This document shows, piece by piece, positions 56,593 to 64,000 of a stretch of 64,000 bases of DNA. The position numbers were made by a program, and so were the translations under genes. Source of the stretch: Chthoniobacteraceae bacterium (GTDB lineage: Bacteria > Verrucomicrobiota > Verrucomicrobiia > Chthoniobacterales > Chthoniobacteraceae); NCBI GenBank assembly GCA_028293625.1, contig JAQGOL010000042.1:248001-312000 (forward strand), written 5' to 3'. Numbering within the stretch: the stretch's first letter is position 1; every line of letters starts with the position of its first letter. Under the pieces are notes generated by a model. It had not been told where the DNA came from. It was given only the letters and a program-made list of their open reading frames with translations, and did no database searches.

Positions 56593-57870
56593 TTAAGGAA
56601 CGGCGGGAGGACGGTTCAGAGTGCGATTATTGGGCCGCGTATAGATTGCCTGAACCACGCTGATATTGCGACTGGCAAACGCAGCTTCACAATATTGCAG
56701 GTAATAATTCCATTTCCGAAGAAAACGCGCATCAAACCCCAGTGCCCGCACTTCCTCTAAGCGCGTATTGAAAGTCTCCCACCACGTATGGAGCGTTCTG
56801 GCATAGGAGGCACCCAAATCTTCAAGATGATGAAGGTAAAGATCGCTGGTTCGATTAATGGCCTCATTGACGCGGCCAACGCTCAAAAGAAGCGAACCGG
56901 GGAAGATATGTTTTTGAATCCAGTCAACTCCCCTGCGCAACTCGGCATGCCGCGAATCCGGCACGGTGATATATTGAAAACCAGCCAGACCGCCGGGCCG
57001 AAGCAGCTCATTGATTTTCGAAAAATAAGTTTCCAGGTAACGGTCTCCCAAAGCTTCCATCATTTCAATGGACGCCACCTTGTCATATAAACCAGTGATA
57101 TGGCGGTAATCCTTCAGCTGGACGTCGATCTTTCCGGAAAGCCCCTCCTTTTCAATCAGCTCCCGAGCGAACCTGAATTGTTCTTCCGAAATGGTCACGG
57201 TGGTGATACGGCATCCAAAGTGTCTCGCCGCGTGGAGGCTGAAACCGCCCCAGCCAGTCCCAATTTCAAGCAGATGATCAGTGCTTTGCAAATGCAGCTT
57301 CCGGCAAAGCACGTCATACTTTGCAATCTGTGCCGATTCAAGCGATTGCGCCGGATCGGTGTAGTACGCGCTCGAGTAAGTCATCGTTGCATCAAGCCAA
57401 AGCCGGTAGAATTCGTTCCCCAGATCGTAATGCTCCGATATATTGCGCCGGCTGATATCGACACTGTTAGGACGCAGCCAATGTCCCACCCGATTGACTA
57501 TCTTCAGAGAGTTAAAAAGAAAAGCCCGGGTCCGCGATCCGGACATGCCCGGGGAGTTTTCGACATTTAAAATAGCCCAGGCGATCACCTGCTCGATGCT
57601 GTCTGTTTCCCAGTCCCCATCGACATACGATTCGCCAAAACCGATATCGCCAAACAACACGCATTTTTGAAAAAAAACAGGGTCGCGCACGGCAATGCAT
57701 GCGCTGGTGCCGGCGCCTTGAGTTCCGAACTCCAAAGTCCTCCCGCCCGGGAGCTCAAGCTGCAAATATCCAAGATTCATCCGCGCGAACGCACGCAGAA
57801 CCAGAGTCTGATAGATGCCATGGGAAACAGGCAGAGGGGCGGGCATCACTTTAGTCGTGGTGTCGTTCAT
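56593..57870 (-). CDS. cfa: Cyclopropane-fatty-acyl-phospholipid synthase
   Basis: The product has 425 residues. Cfa adds a methylene from SAM to a cis double bond of membrane phospholipid acyl chains. The N-terminal lipid-binding domain (about residues 20-110) precedes the SAM domain LEIGTGWGGFSLHAARHFG (from 201). Bicarbonate-site residues expected in active Cfa are present: Glu269 in ASIEMMEALGDRY and His321 in QKHIFPGS, with ARTLHTWWETF carrying the tyrosine region. Standard architecture. It overlaps the DUF1365 gene start by ATGA and precedes the small membrane proteins by 11 bp. Confidence 0.95.
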   Translation of the reverse strand: MNDTTTKVMPAPLPVSHGIYQTLVLRAFARMNLGYLQLELPGGRTLEFGTQGAGTSACIAVRDPVFFQKCVLFGDIGFGESYVDGDWETDSIEQVIAWAILNVENSPGMSGSRTRAFLFNSLKIVNRVGHWLRPNSVDISRRNISEHYDLGNEFYRLWLDATMTYSSAYYTDPAQSLESAQIAKYDVLCRKLHLQSTDHLLEIGTGWGGFSLHAARHFGCRITTVTISEEQFRFARELIEKEGLSGKIDVQLKDYRHITGLYDKVASIEMMEALGDRYLETYFSKINELLRPGGLAGFQYITVPDSRHAELRRGVDWIQKHIFPGSLLLSVGRVNEAINRTSDLYLHHLEDLGASYARTLHTWWETFNTRLEEVRALGFDARFLRKWNYYLQYCEAAFASRNISVVQAIYTRPNNRTLNRPPAVP

Positions 57871-58706
57871 CGATTTTTTTCCGCAATGGAGGAGTGAGGA
57901 TTAAGCACGCCTTGCTGAAGATGGGCGTTGGCGGCCTTGGAATGAAATGGAATGCGCTTGAGCCAAAGCAGAAAGGCCTCCCAATGGATTAAAAAAATCA
58001 CGCGAAGCGTCAGGAACGGGTATTTAAGAGCAAACCAGGCAAGCCGCGCGCTTGTCAGTGCAACGCGCCTCCCTGTGAGTGTGCTAAGGAGAATACGTTG
58101 CGATCCTTCAATATCATCGATTTTGATGGCAAGAAATTCGTCGGGCACGCGTAACCTGAAATCGAACTTCACTTCCAGGCCGGAGAAGGGCGAGACATAA
58201 AAATGTTTCGGAGTAACCAGGTGAAAAAGATTCGCCTCGCCGCGATGCGGAAGGAGATACGGCTTCATTTCGCCGAACGTATTGCCGACCTGCGCGACAG
58301 CGCAGAACGGCTCGCCTTGCGCATTGAAGCAATAATAGAACGAAATCGGGTTGAATATATAACCCAAGACCCTGGGTAATGTGATCAGCACAGCACGGCC
58401 GCCTTCCGGGAAATCGATTCCGCTTTGCTTCAGGTAAACAATGAGGTTTTCCTTGATCGTACCACCGGTCAGCGTCAGGTGGTCGCGATCGCGGAACGAG
58501 TATAGATTCCAGCGGTTCCGGCTAAACCCAATTAGCCGCGAATCCAATCCGTCAATTTCATCCAGATCGATGCAAAGATAAAAGAGCCGGTAGCTGAAGC
58601 GATGCTGCCTGGGGCTCAGACGATGATGCATGACCGAGCATTCATACAGGCACGAATGCCGGCTTGAATTCGTGGTGGCTTCGAGGGCGTGTTCTAACTG
58701 CCCCAT
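57867..58706 (-). CDS. DUF1365 domain-containing protein
   Basis: The product has 279 residues from ATG 58706 (the frame opens at 58736). It fits DUF1365: CLYECSVMHHRLSPRQHRFSY at the start, FCLDLDE-like LYLCIDLDEIDGL, a central GYIFNPISFYYCF and AQVGNTFGEMKPYLLP, and HFYVSPFSGLEVKFDF. The family is nearly always next to a COG2907 flavoprotein and a Cfa-like methyltransferase, as here. Function unproven. There is no signal peptide; one weak hydrophobic segment near the C-terminus (FALKYPFLTLRVIFLIHW) could associate with the membrane. It overlaps the flavoprotein gene by 13 bp. Confidence 0.93.
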   Translation of the reverse strand: MGQLEHALEATTNSSRHSCLYECSVMHHRLSPRQHRFSYRLFYLCIDLDEIDGLDSRLIGFSRNRWNLYSFRDRDHLTLTGGTIKENLIVYLKQSGIDFPEGGRAVLITLPRVLGYIFNPISFYYCFNAQGEPFCAVAQVGNTFGEMKPYLLPHRGEANLFHLVTPKHFYVSPFSGLEVKFDFRLRVPDEFLAIKIDDIEGSQRILLSTLTGRRVALTSARLAWFALKYPFLTLRVIFLIHWEAFLLWLKRIPFHSKAANAHLQQGVLNPHSSIAEKNR

Positions 58707-59968
58707 ATAGGCTCTCTTGTTAGGCTCCGGGCACATTCGAGCGCGCTGGTAAAGCCGTCTTCATGAAACCCGTATTTAAACCAGGCGCCGCAAAAATAGG
58801 TCGTCTGATTTTGATGATTAAGGGCCGGGAGCTCGCTTTGAGCCGCGACCGCCGCAAGATCAAAGAGCGGGTGCTCATATTCAATCTCACGCAGCACACT
58901 GCCCGGGGCGATTCGATTAGCCGCATTGAGCGAGACAAAGTAGTTCTCGCGCTCGGATACACCCTGCAGGCGATTCATCCAGTAATGGGTTGTCGGCAGC
59001 AAACGGCCGTCTTCACCCTTTTCGACCCGGTAATTCCACGAAGCCCAACACCGCGGCGTATGAGGCATGACTGAACTGTCGGTATGCACCGTGGCCAAAT
59101 TCCGCTGATACTTAAATTTACTTAGCAACCGGACCTCGGTTGCAGTCGGTTCCGCCAGCAACGCCAGCGACTGGTCGCCATGGCATGCCATAATTAGCTT
59201 GTCGAATTCTTCCTTGTTCCCCCGGCAATCCTCGATGATCACTCGATCCGTCCCCCGAATGACCCGCACGGCCCGGCGCCCCAGGTGGATGCGGTCCTTG
59301 AACGGGAGCGTCATTTTCTGGACGTATGACCTGGCCCCATCGGTTACCGTCCGCCACGGGTGCTGCGTGTGAAGTCCAAGAAAACCGTGGTTGTGCCAGA
59401 ATCTTAAAAGTGTCCTGGCCGGAAACTCGAGCATCAGATCAGGCGGCGTCGACCAGACCGCGCCACCCATCGGAACCAAATACCAATGCAGCATATCCTC
59501 GCCGTATCCGCGTTTGGTAATATATTCGCGCAGCGTGCAATCGGAGAAGCGCGGATCTTCCAGGGCGGCAACCGCTTCAGAGTTAAACCGATTGATATTC
59601 ATCAGCATCCGCCAGAAGCGCAGGTTCCAGAGATTGCGCCGCTGGCCAAAAAGCAGCCCAAGGCTCGACCCGTTGTATTCAAGGTTTGCCGGACGATACT
59701 GGACACTAAATGACATGTCTGTTGGCTTGGTCTCAACATTCAACTCACGAAACAGCCGGGTAAGATTCGGATAAGTCGTCTCGTTGTAGACCATGAACCC
59801 GGTGTCGATCGGAATCAGGCGCTCCTGCTCCGGGACAATGATCGTATTGGTATGGCCGCCCGCGTAATCGTTCTGCTCGTATAAGGTTAAATCAAACTCC
59901 TTATGCAGGAAATGCGCGCACCCGAGCCCTGAAATTCCGGTGCCAATAATGGCCAGCTTTTTCCTCAT
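58694..59968 (-). CDS. COG2907-like FAD/NAD(P)-binding oxidoreductase
   Basis: The product has 424 residues from ATG 59968; the frame is open to 60106, but the extra residues are not related to the family. The FAD motif IIGTGISGLGCAHFL begins at residue 6, followed by LYEQNDYAGGHTNTI, typical of the COG2907 amine-oxidase-like flavoproteins. Later blocks are VYNETTYPNLTRLF, HWYLVPMGGAVWST and a C-terminal FCGAWFKYGFHEDGF. Relatives act on unsaturated or methylated fatty acids in furan- and methyl-branched fatty acid pathways. Here it starts 8 bp after the desaturase stop. The reaction (hydride removal or addition on an acyl chain) is inferred. Confidence 0.92.
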   Translation of the reverse strand: MRKKLAIIGTGISGLGCAHFLHKEFDLTLYEQNDYAGGHTNTIIVPEQERLIPIDTGFMVYNETTYPNLTRLFRELNVETKPTDMSFSVQYRPANLEYNGSSLGLLFGQRRNLWNLRFWRMLMNINRFNSEAVAALEDPRFSDCTLREYITKRGYGEDMLHWYLVPMGGAVWSTPPDLMLEFPARTLLRFWHNHGFLGLHTQHPWRTVTDGARSYVQKMTLPFKDRIHLGRRAVRVIRGTDRVIIEDCRGNKEEFDKLIMACHGDQSLALLAEPTATEVRLLSKFKYQRNLATVHTDSSVMPHTPRCWASWNYRVEKGEDGRLLPTTHYWMNRLQGVSERENYFVSLNAANRIAPGSVLREIEYEHPLFDLAAVAAQSELPALNHQNQTTYFCGAWFKYGFHEDGFTSALECARSLTREPIWGS

Positions 59969-59976
59969 TGAGGCTC

Positions 59977-61068
59977 TTAAAGTTCCCGGCGAAAACCGCG
60001 CGCGGCCTCGGCATAGACACTCGCCGGCACGGGCCGCAAATCCCAGATGATCCCGGCCCACGAGAGCATCTTTAGAACATAATAAGTCACGTCGATTTCC
60101 CACCAATAGAACCCCTGGCGGGCGGCTCCCATGAACCGGTGATGATTGTTGTGCCAGCCCTCGCCAAGCGTGACCAGAGCCAGGGCAAGATTGTTGCGGC
60201 TTTCATCTCCGGTCTCGAAGCGGCGGTTTCCAAAAACGTGAGCCAGAGAATTGATCAGGAGCGTGCCGTGCAGAAGCACGACAGTGCTGATAAAAAATCC
60301 CCAGACCAATAGCTGCGTTCCGCTCGTATGCAGCGAGGGAGCAAAGTAACCGAGCACGGCGCCGGTTATATAAAGCAACAGCGCCAAAACCGCCGGGACA
60401 ACCAGGTCAAACCGGTTCAGAAACACCAACTCCGGATACTTGGCGAGGTCCCGGATTGCTTCATAGTTGGTTGGGAAATTCTTGCTGCTTGTCATCCAGC
60501 CGATATGCGACCACCAAAAACCGCTGATTGTCGGCGAGTGCACGTCGTGTTCCTGATCAGCATGCTTGTGGTGATGACGATGTACCGCTGCCCACCAGAG
60601 TGCCCCGCGCTGCACCGCGGTATTTCCGAGCGCGGCAAAGCAAAACTGGGCGGCGCGTGACGTATGAAATGTCCGGTGCGAAAAATAGCGGTGATAAAAA
60701 CCGGTGATTGCAAACATTCTCACCAAATAAAGGACAACTGCCATCCCCGCGGCCATCCGGCTCCATCCGGTCCAGATCACGCCGAGGCAGCCCAGATGCA
60801 GGAAAGCAAACGGCAGACAGCGGCGTAATTCAAAGCGGTCCTCCTTTTGCCTGACCGCCGCAGCGCCCTCAGGAAAATAGTCGGAGTCAAAAAATTGACG
60901 GAGAGTGATCAGGCTGCGGGAAAAGGAGTCAGTCAACGAAAGGGGTGGTTCGGTCGGCATGAATGGCACTGCGGTTATCCGGGAGATACCCGATGCCGGA
61001 TGCAGCGAAAAGACGATTTGCGCTTTTCCAGACTCGTGAACCGGCGTTGGCTTTTCCTTGGCATCCAT
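59977..61068 (-). CDS. Fatty acyl desaturase (acyl-CoA delta-9 type)
   Basis: The product has 363 residues from ATG 61068; an internal ATG at 60960 would shorten the soluble N-terminus by 36 residues and cannot be excluded. It has the three histidine boxes of membrane desaturases: HRYFSH (126-131), HRHHHKHAD (about 163-171) and HNNHH (306-310), with hydrophobic helices between (LGCLGVIWTGWSRMAAG; VVPAVLALLLYITGAVLGYF). This fits the acyl-CoA/acyl-lipid delta-9 group (SCD/OLE1 type). It would supply the cis double bond that the Cfa and other enzymes of the operon modify. First gene of the operon; promoter within 61069-61187, divergent from the esterase. Confidence 0.94.
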   Translation of the reverse strand: MDAKEKPTPVHESGKAQIVFSLHPASGISRITAVPFMPTEPPLSLTDSFSRSLITLRQFFDSDYFPEGAAAVRQKEDRFELRRCLPFAFLHLGCLGVIWTGWSRMAAGMAVVLYLVRMFAITGFYHRYFSHRTFHTSRAAQFCFAALGNTAVQRGALWWAAVHRHHHKHADQEHDVHSPTISGFWWSHIGWMTSSKNFPTNYEAIRDLAKYPELVFLNRFDLVVPAVLALLLYITGAVLGYFAPSLHTSGTQLLVWGFFISTVVLLHGTLLINSLAHVFGNRRFETGDESRNNLALALVTLGEGWHNNHHRFMGAARQGFYWWEIDVTYYVLKMLSWAGIIWDLRPVPASVYAEAARGFRREL

Positions 61069-61187
61069 TCAGGGACGGCTCGCGTTTTATCCCGCCCCAC
61101 GCTCTTCTTTTCAGCCAATCCTGCTTTTAATGCGTGAAGCGCGCCGACGATTGCAAAAGCCGACCGGCTCGAGGCGTTAAGCTGACC

Positions 61188-62252
61188 ATGAAAACCACCC
61201 TTTTTATCTTATTGCTGGCCATGAGCATCTCCTTGTCCCCTGCCCAAACTGCGCCTGCCCGGCTCGAAGTGCTTGAAATCCCCGGAGAAAAACTGGCGGA
61301 CAATCCGCTCCGCGACCCGGTCAAGCGGCGCGCTGCCGTTTTCATGCCCAAGGGGTACGTCAAAGGGACGGAATTGCCGGTTGTCTATTACCTGCCGGGA
61401 TACGGAGCCTCCTCCGAAGATTTCATTCGGGATCCGAGCGCCTTTGCGCATTTGATTCAGCAATTGGCCAACGACGGATTGCCCCTGATCATTGCCGTGG
61501 TCGATTGCCGCAATCGCTGGGGCGGCAGCCAATATCTGAATTCACCGGCGCAAGGTGATTATGCGGATTATGTCTGCCAGGAGATTATTCCAACGGTCGA
61601 GAAATGGTTGCAAATCGCGCCGGCCGTTTCGCAGCGCATCATTGCGGGTCATTCAAGCGGTGGCTACGGGGCGCTGATGCTTGGGATGAATCACCATGAA
61701 CTTTTTGGAAACGTCGTTGCCTTGGCGCCCGATGGAGAGTTTGAGGTGACATGCGGCGATTGGTTCAAGGAACGCGCGCTGACCCGGCTGACCGCCGCCG
61801 ATATCGAGACGATCATGCAGGGACCCGCCTCGGAGGCGCGTGAACGCGGAGGACTTGTCGAGTTGCTCGCCGGATTGTCCGCCGCCTTCGCCCCCGAAGG
61901 CAGAAGTGCGCCGGGCCGTTTCCGGTGGATCCTCGATGAAAAGGGAAAACGCCGACCTGAGGTCTGGGCGCAATGGCTCGCGCTCGATCCGCTGGAAATC
62001 ATCAAAGAGCGCAGTATCGCTTTCGCCCCCAGCCAGGGGATTTATCTCGACGGCACGACCCAGGACGCGACTCTTAACAATGTGGCTGCGCGCCACATTT
62101 ATGATGCGCTTCGGAATCGGCATCAGCCGCATTGCGCCCATCATGAAGCGCCCGGTGATCACATGCATGCGTTGCCACAACGACTTGAACGCGGGCTTTC
62201 ATGGGTGTTCGGAAAGCCGCTTAAAGAGCTCCCGTTGCCCTCGGACCGTTAA
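61188..62252 (+). CDS. Secreted esterase of the esterase D / S9-like alpha/beta-hydrolase group
   Basis: The product has 354 residues from ATG 61188, starting a signal peptide (MKTTLFILLLAMSISLSPAQ); an in-frame start at 61134 adds residues before the signal. Early block RRAAVFMPKGY and LPVVYYLPGYGASSEDF fit the esterase D/feruloyl-esterase-like group. The nucleophile is serine in AGHSSGGYGALML (about residue 155). An acid region is IYLDGTTQDAT and the base is His in PGDHMHALPQRL. Probable periplasmic or extracellular ester cleavage; substrate unassigned. Divergent from the lipid operon. Confidence 0.85.
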   Translation: MKTTLFILLLAMSISLSPAQTAPARLEVLEIPGEKLADNPLRDPVKRRAAVFMPKGYVKGTELPVVYYLPGYGASSEDFIRDPSAFAHLIQQLANDGLPLIIAVVDCRNRWGGSQYLNSPAQGDYADYVCQEIIPTVEKWLQIAPAVSQRIIAGHSSGGYGALMLGMNHHELFGNVVALAPDGEFEVTCGDWFKERALTRLTAADIETIMQGPASEARERGGLVELLAGLSAAFAPEGRSAPGRFRWILDEKGKRRPEVWAQWLALDPLEIIKERSIAFAPSQGIYLDGTTQDATLNNVAARHIYDALRNRHQPHCAHHEAPGDHMHALPQRLERGLSWVFGKPLKELPLPSDR

Positions 62253-62357
62253 ACGCTCAGATCATGCCGCGTTTCCAGACGCCATCCTGCGAAAAAAGCC
62301 TGCTCCGTGCATTGCAAAAGAGATCAAAACATCCCCTCGGTCCGATTGTCTTTTATC

Positions 62358-62645
62358 ATGTCTGACGAAACACACTCCGCCTCTTCGCAGCGCAACTCCC
62401 TGGATGAACTTGATCTCATGATCCCCGATATGGATTCGGAATCCGCGGAAGCGCAGGTGAAAGGCATTCTGGAAAAATTGCCGGGCATCCAGGGAGTGCG
62501 TCTTGTGCAACGGGGGGCGTTTATTCGCTACGACGCGCAGACAATGAATCACGAGCAAATCTGCGCGATGATCCGTCAGGCTGGATTCCGTGCGAGCACC
62601 TTTCAGGATTCAAAAACGGGAAAAACGGGCATCTCATCCCAGTAA
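62358..62645 (+). CDS. HMA-like ferredoxin-fold protein without metal cysteines
   Basis: The product has 95 residues from ATG 62358 (an earlier in-frame start at 62307 is less likely). The pattern of hydrophobic residues is that of the heavy-metal-associated (HMA/CopZ) beta-alpha-beta-beta-alpha-beta fold: AEAQVKGILEKLPGIQGVRL, then FIRYDAQTMNHEQICAMIRQ and AGFRAS. In the place of the metal loop MxCxxC the sequence reads DMDSES, so copper or cadmium binding of the usual kind is not expected. It could be a small partner protein or bind anions or other metals. Confidence 0.65.
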   Translation: MSDETHSASSQRNSLDELDLMIPDMDSESAEAQVKGILEKLPGIQGVRLVQRGAFIRYDAQTMNHEQICAMIRQAGFRASTFQDSKTGKTGISSQ

Positions 62646-62724
62646 GCGGCGGCGGGTGAGCGGAACGGAATGGACGGTTTGGTTGGATGCCAATAGGTTG
62701 GTACCATCCTCTGCAGTGACCGCC

Positions 62725-64000
62725 ATGACCACGCCACGCGAAAAAGGTTTTGTAAAGTCGCCGCCCACACAGCGCCCTCTGCTGATCTTCGACGGAGAAT
62801 GCAATTTTTGCCGGCATTGGATTGCCCGCTGGCAGGAGATGACGGGCTCCCGAGTCGATTATCGTCCCTACCAGGAAGTCGGAACCGAGTTTCCGGAGAT
62901 TCCGCAGGAAGCTTTTCAGAAAGCCGTGCAGCTCGTTGAACCTGATGGCCGCCTGTTCGACGGGGCCGACGCGGTTTTCCGGCTGCCTGATTTTGCTTCC
63001 ACCGGAGGGCGCTTTTACCGGTTGTTACGGTCGCTGCCCGGGCTTCTGGCTGCGGCACGGCCCGCATATCGCTTTGTTTCTTCCCACCGCCCGTTTTTTT
63101 CCCTGATCACACGGCTGTTTTGGGGAAAAACTTTTCGAAAACCGGCATTCCTTTTCAGCCGCTGGCTTTTCCTGCGAGTTCTTGGCCTGGTCTACCTGAT
63201 CGCCTTTGTCTCACTTGCGATCCAAATTCTCGGACTCGTTGGCGAACGAGGGATTCTGCCGGCCCGCCAATTCTTCGACGCCGCAGGTGCGCAGCTTGGC
63301 TTTTCTCGCTATTGGATACTGCCAACCGTCTTTTGGTGGAATGCAAGTGACGCTTTTCTTGTCGGCATCTGCTGGGCGGGCGCCGGCATTTCGGCATTGC
63401 TCGTCGCCGGGATTTGGCCGAGCGCATGCCTTGCGTTGCTCTGGCTGCTCTATCTTTCCCTTTGCGTGGCCTGTCGCACCTTCCTCGGCTATCAATGGGA
63501 CGCGCTTCTTCTCGAGACCGGCTTTCTGGCAATCTTTCTCATCCCCCTCTTTGAAATGCGTCCGCGCTGGAATCTGGAAACGGGCGGTTCGCGAGTGGCA
63601 CGCTGGCTCCTGCTCTGGCTCGCGTTTCGGATTACCATTGAATCGGGCTTGGTAAAACTCGCCAGTCACGATCCCGCGTGGGCCAATCTGACGGCATTAA
63701 CTTATCATTACGAAACCCAGCCGCTGCCGCTTTGGACTGCGTGGTTTGCCAATCAATTGCCTCTTTGGATCCAAAAAATGAGCTGTGCCGGCATTTTCGT
63801 GGTGGAGCTTGGAGCCCCGTTTTTAATCATCGCTCCACGCAACCTGCGGCTCGCCGGCGCCGGAGCGATGATCGCCCTCCAGGCCGGCATCGCAGCTACG
63901 GGTAATTACACGTTTTTCAACCTGCTTACCGGAGCCCTTTACCTCCTGCTTCTTGATGACGCCCCATGGCCGGTCTCATGGAAAAAGGTGTTGGAAAAAA
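62725..64000 (+). CDS. DCC (DUF393) domain fused to lipase-maturation-factor-like membrane protein, partial
   Basis: The frame is open from ATG 62725 to the end of the window (425 codons); the C-terminus is missing. Residues about 18-125 are a DCC/DUF393 thiol domain with LLIFDGECNFCRHW (CxxC) and YRPYQEVG. From about residue 150 onward it is a multi-helix membrane protein of the lipase maturation factor (LMF1) type: GERGILPARQFFD, GYQWDALLLETGFLAIF and TYHYETQPLPLWTAW. These blocks match the LMF family well. A CxxC thiol domain on the N-terminal side of an LMF membrane protein suggests disulfide handling of secreted lipases or other proteins; substrate is inference. Confidence 0.85.
   Translation, partial: MTTPREKGFVKSPPTQRPLLIFDGECNFCRHWIARWQEMTGSRVDYRPYQEVGTEFPEIPQEAFQKAVQLVEPDGRLFDGADAVFRLPDFASTGGRFYRLLRSLPGLLAAARPAYRFVSSHRPFFSLITRLFWGKTFRKPAFLFSRWLFLRVLGLVYLIAFVSLAIQILGLVGERGILPARQFFDAAGAQLGFSRYWILPTVFWWNASDAFLVGICWAGAGISALLVAGIWPSACLALLWLLYLSLCVACRTFLGYQWDALLLETGFLAIFLIPLFEMRPRWNLETGGSRVARWLLLWLAFRITIESGLVKLASHDPAWANLTALTYHYETQPLPLWTAWFANQLPLWIQKMSCAGIFVVELGAPFLIIAPRNLRLAGAGAMIALQAGIAATGNYTFFNLLTGALYLLLLDDAPWPVSWKKVLEK

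Overview
This 64 kb window is a dense, moderately GC-rich bacterial chromosome segment with about 50 protein genes, many short or overlapping gene junctions, and no rRNA, tRNA, CRISPR array, insertion sequence or prophage that I could see. The gene content points to the PVC group, most likely Verrucomicrobiota (a Chthoniobacterales-like soil or freshwater lineage). The reasons are the Planctomycete-type secreted cytochrome operon (DUF1549/DUF1553, DUF1501, DUF1592 and DUF1552 families), a paired GMC-oxidoreductase/subunit-3 locus, and a type IV pilus operon with two assembly ATPases and a PulG-type pseudopilin. The assignment to phylum is inference from families; no marker RNA is present.

Layout. 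1-7798 (minus): two tandem cytochrome/partner pairs, cut by the window start. 8060-13158: a methyltransferase, convergent fumarase (fumC) and malate dehydrogenase (mdh) sharing a hairpin terminator, then 4-alpha-glucanotransferase (malQ). 13306-16783 (plus): an APC permease translationally coupled to two tandem secreted paralogues of unknown function. 16761-19534: a penicillin-binding-like serine hydrolase, a DUF4870 membrane protein and a probable outer-membrane barrel with a helical insert. 19725-24048 (minus): GMC oxidoreductase, gluconate-dehydrogenase-subunit-3-like protein, GMC oxidoreductase. 24132-29196: glycosylation genes (RmlD-like reductase, GT2, and two polytopic GT-C-like proteins). 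29414-32432: assorted small genes. 32672-40577: pyrG, a membrane protein, a receiver/metallo-beta-lactamase fusion, mgtE, dnaX and ybaB. 40590-43583: a TolB-propeller/M28 peptidase/PDZ protein. 43653-50465 (minus): the pilus operon pilB-pilT-pilB-pilC-pulG. 50661-53964: apt, a degenerate hybrid histidine kinase and a DnaJ/CbpA-type co-chaperone. 54099-61068 (minus): an eight-gene membrane-lipid modification operon. 61188-64000 (plus): an esterase, a small HMA-like protein without its cysteines, and a DCC/lipase-maturation-factor fusion cut by the window end.

The most interesting unit is the lipid operon at 54099-61068. A delta-9-type desaturase is followed by a COG2907-like flavoprotein, a DUF1365 protein, a canonical cyclopropane-fatty-acid synthase, two small membrane proteins, a DUF1295 reductase-like membrane protein and a second methyltransferase that resembles plant coclaurine N-methyltransferase more than bacterial Cfa. 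The gene order suggests a chain: make a double bond, methylate or cyclopropanate it, then oxidise or reduce the product. The final lipid cannot be told from sequence. Two signalling proteins in the window (35394-36731 and 51291-53075) keep their overall architecture but have lost key phosphotransfer residues, which makes them good candidates for non-canonical regulators.
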